A stretch of DNA of 64,000 nt from Bin55 sp964572845. Lineage in GTDB: Bacteria > Pseudomonadota > Gammaproteobacteria > Pseudomonadales > Azotimanducaceae. Under the pieces are notes generated by a model. The model did not search any database and was not told the DNA's origin. It saw nothing but the letters and a program-made list of their open reading frames with translations. The DNA lies in contig CAZNFX010000008.1 in assembly GCA_964572845.1 (NCBI GenBank), forward strand, positions 179,775 through 243,774. Reading direction: 5' to 3'. Below, one piece after another: positions 63,946 through 64,000 of this stretch; within the stretch, counting starts at the first letter, position 1; the number at the start of each line of letters is the position of its first letter. Both the position numbers and the translations under genes were made by a program.

Positions 63946-64000
63946 TGGCAGGCCAGGAGGGCATCGAACCCCCAACCTGCGGTTTTGGAGACCGCCGCTC
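63946..64000 (-). tRNA. tRNA-Trp (CCA), partial
   Basis: The 3' part of a tRNA reads leftward from the window edge. The anticodon arm is GCGGT-CTCCAAA-ACCGC with anticodon CCA; the T arm contains GGTTCGATGCC, and the gene-encoded 3' end is CCA at 63948-63946. The D arm and 5' acceptor strand lie beyond base 64000. It is 48 bases upstream of secE. Confidence 0.95.

Overview
The window looks like a chromosomal segment from an unclassified gammaproteobacterium. Supporting signs are an Escherichia-type three-helix SecE, the order tRNA-Trp / secE / nusG / rplKAJL / rpoBC, rpmJ placed between secY and rpsM, a zinc-free 101-residue S14, and a Syd (SecY-interacting) protein, a family essentially restricted to gammaproteobacteria. 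Base composition looks close to balanced, and no insertion sequence, prophage, integrase or CRISPR array was seen.

Positions 1-31000 hold accessory and housekeeping genes on both strands. In order: the C-terminal half of a glutamine-dependent NAD synthase; an exported metallo-beta-lactamase-fold protein with lost metal ligands; a 36-residue bTHX ribosomal protein; two convergent paralogous membrane-anchored helical-repeat proteins; a coiled-coil/winged-helix protein in a gene-poor stretch; nitroreductase, amidase, a TonB-C lipoprotein and a phytanoyl-CoA dioxygenase; a GH20 hexosaminidase overlapping a NahK-like sugar kinase; a lumazine synthase homologue, a GNAT, and an LplT-PlsC fusion; an EF-hand / ECF sigma / membrane anti-sigma / periplasmic sensor cluster; syd; an AmpG-like permease; ogt; a Tat-exported thiol dioxygenase of the plant cysteine oxidase/ADO type; a lipoprotein with a thioredoxin-like domain that lacks CxxC; and uvrA.

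Positions 31006-64000 form one continuous minus-strand expression cluster. Read in transcription order: tRNA-Trp, secE, nusG, rplK, rplA, rplJ, rplL, rpoB, rpoC, rpsL, rpsG, fusA, tuf, then an insertion of three non-ribosomal genes (lipoprotein, DUF35 zinc-ribbon/OB protein, SCPx-type thiolase), then rpsJ through rplQ (S10, spc and alpha operons). uvrA converges on its end. The joins carry visible RNA signals: a double hairpin between rplL and rpoB, hairpins between rpoC/rpsL and fusA/tuf, an intrinsic terminator after tuf, a near-consensus sigma-70 promoter before rpsJ, and an unusually long three-hairpin spacer between rpsJ and rplC.

Points most worth following up: the Tat-exported thiol dioxygenase, the convergent repeat-protein paralogues, the thiolase/DUF35/lipoprotein insertion inside the ribosomal cluster, the rpsJ-rplC leader, the dead MBL-fold protein, and natural residues at classic resistance sites of RpoB (Asn at E. 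coli position 526) and S12 (Arg at position 43).
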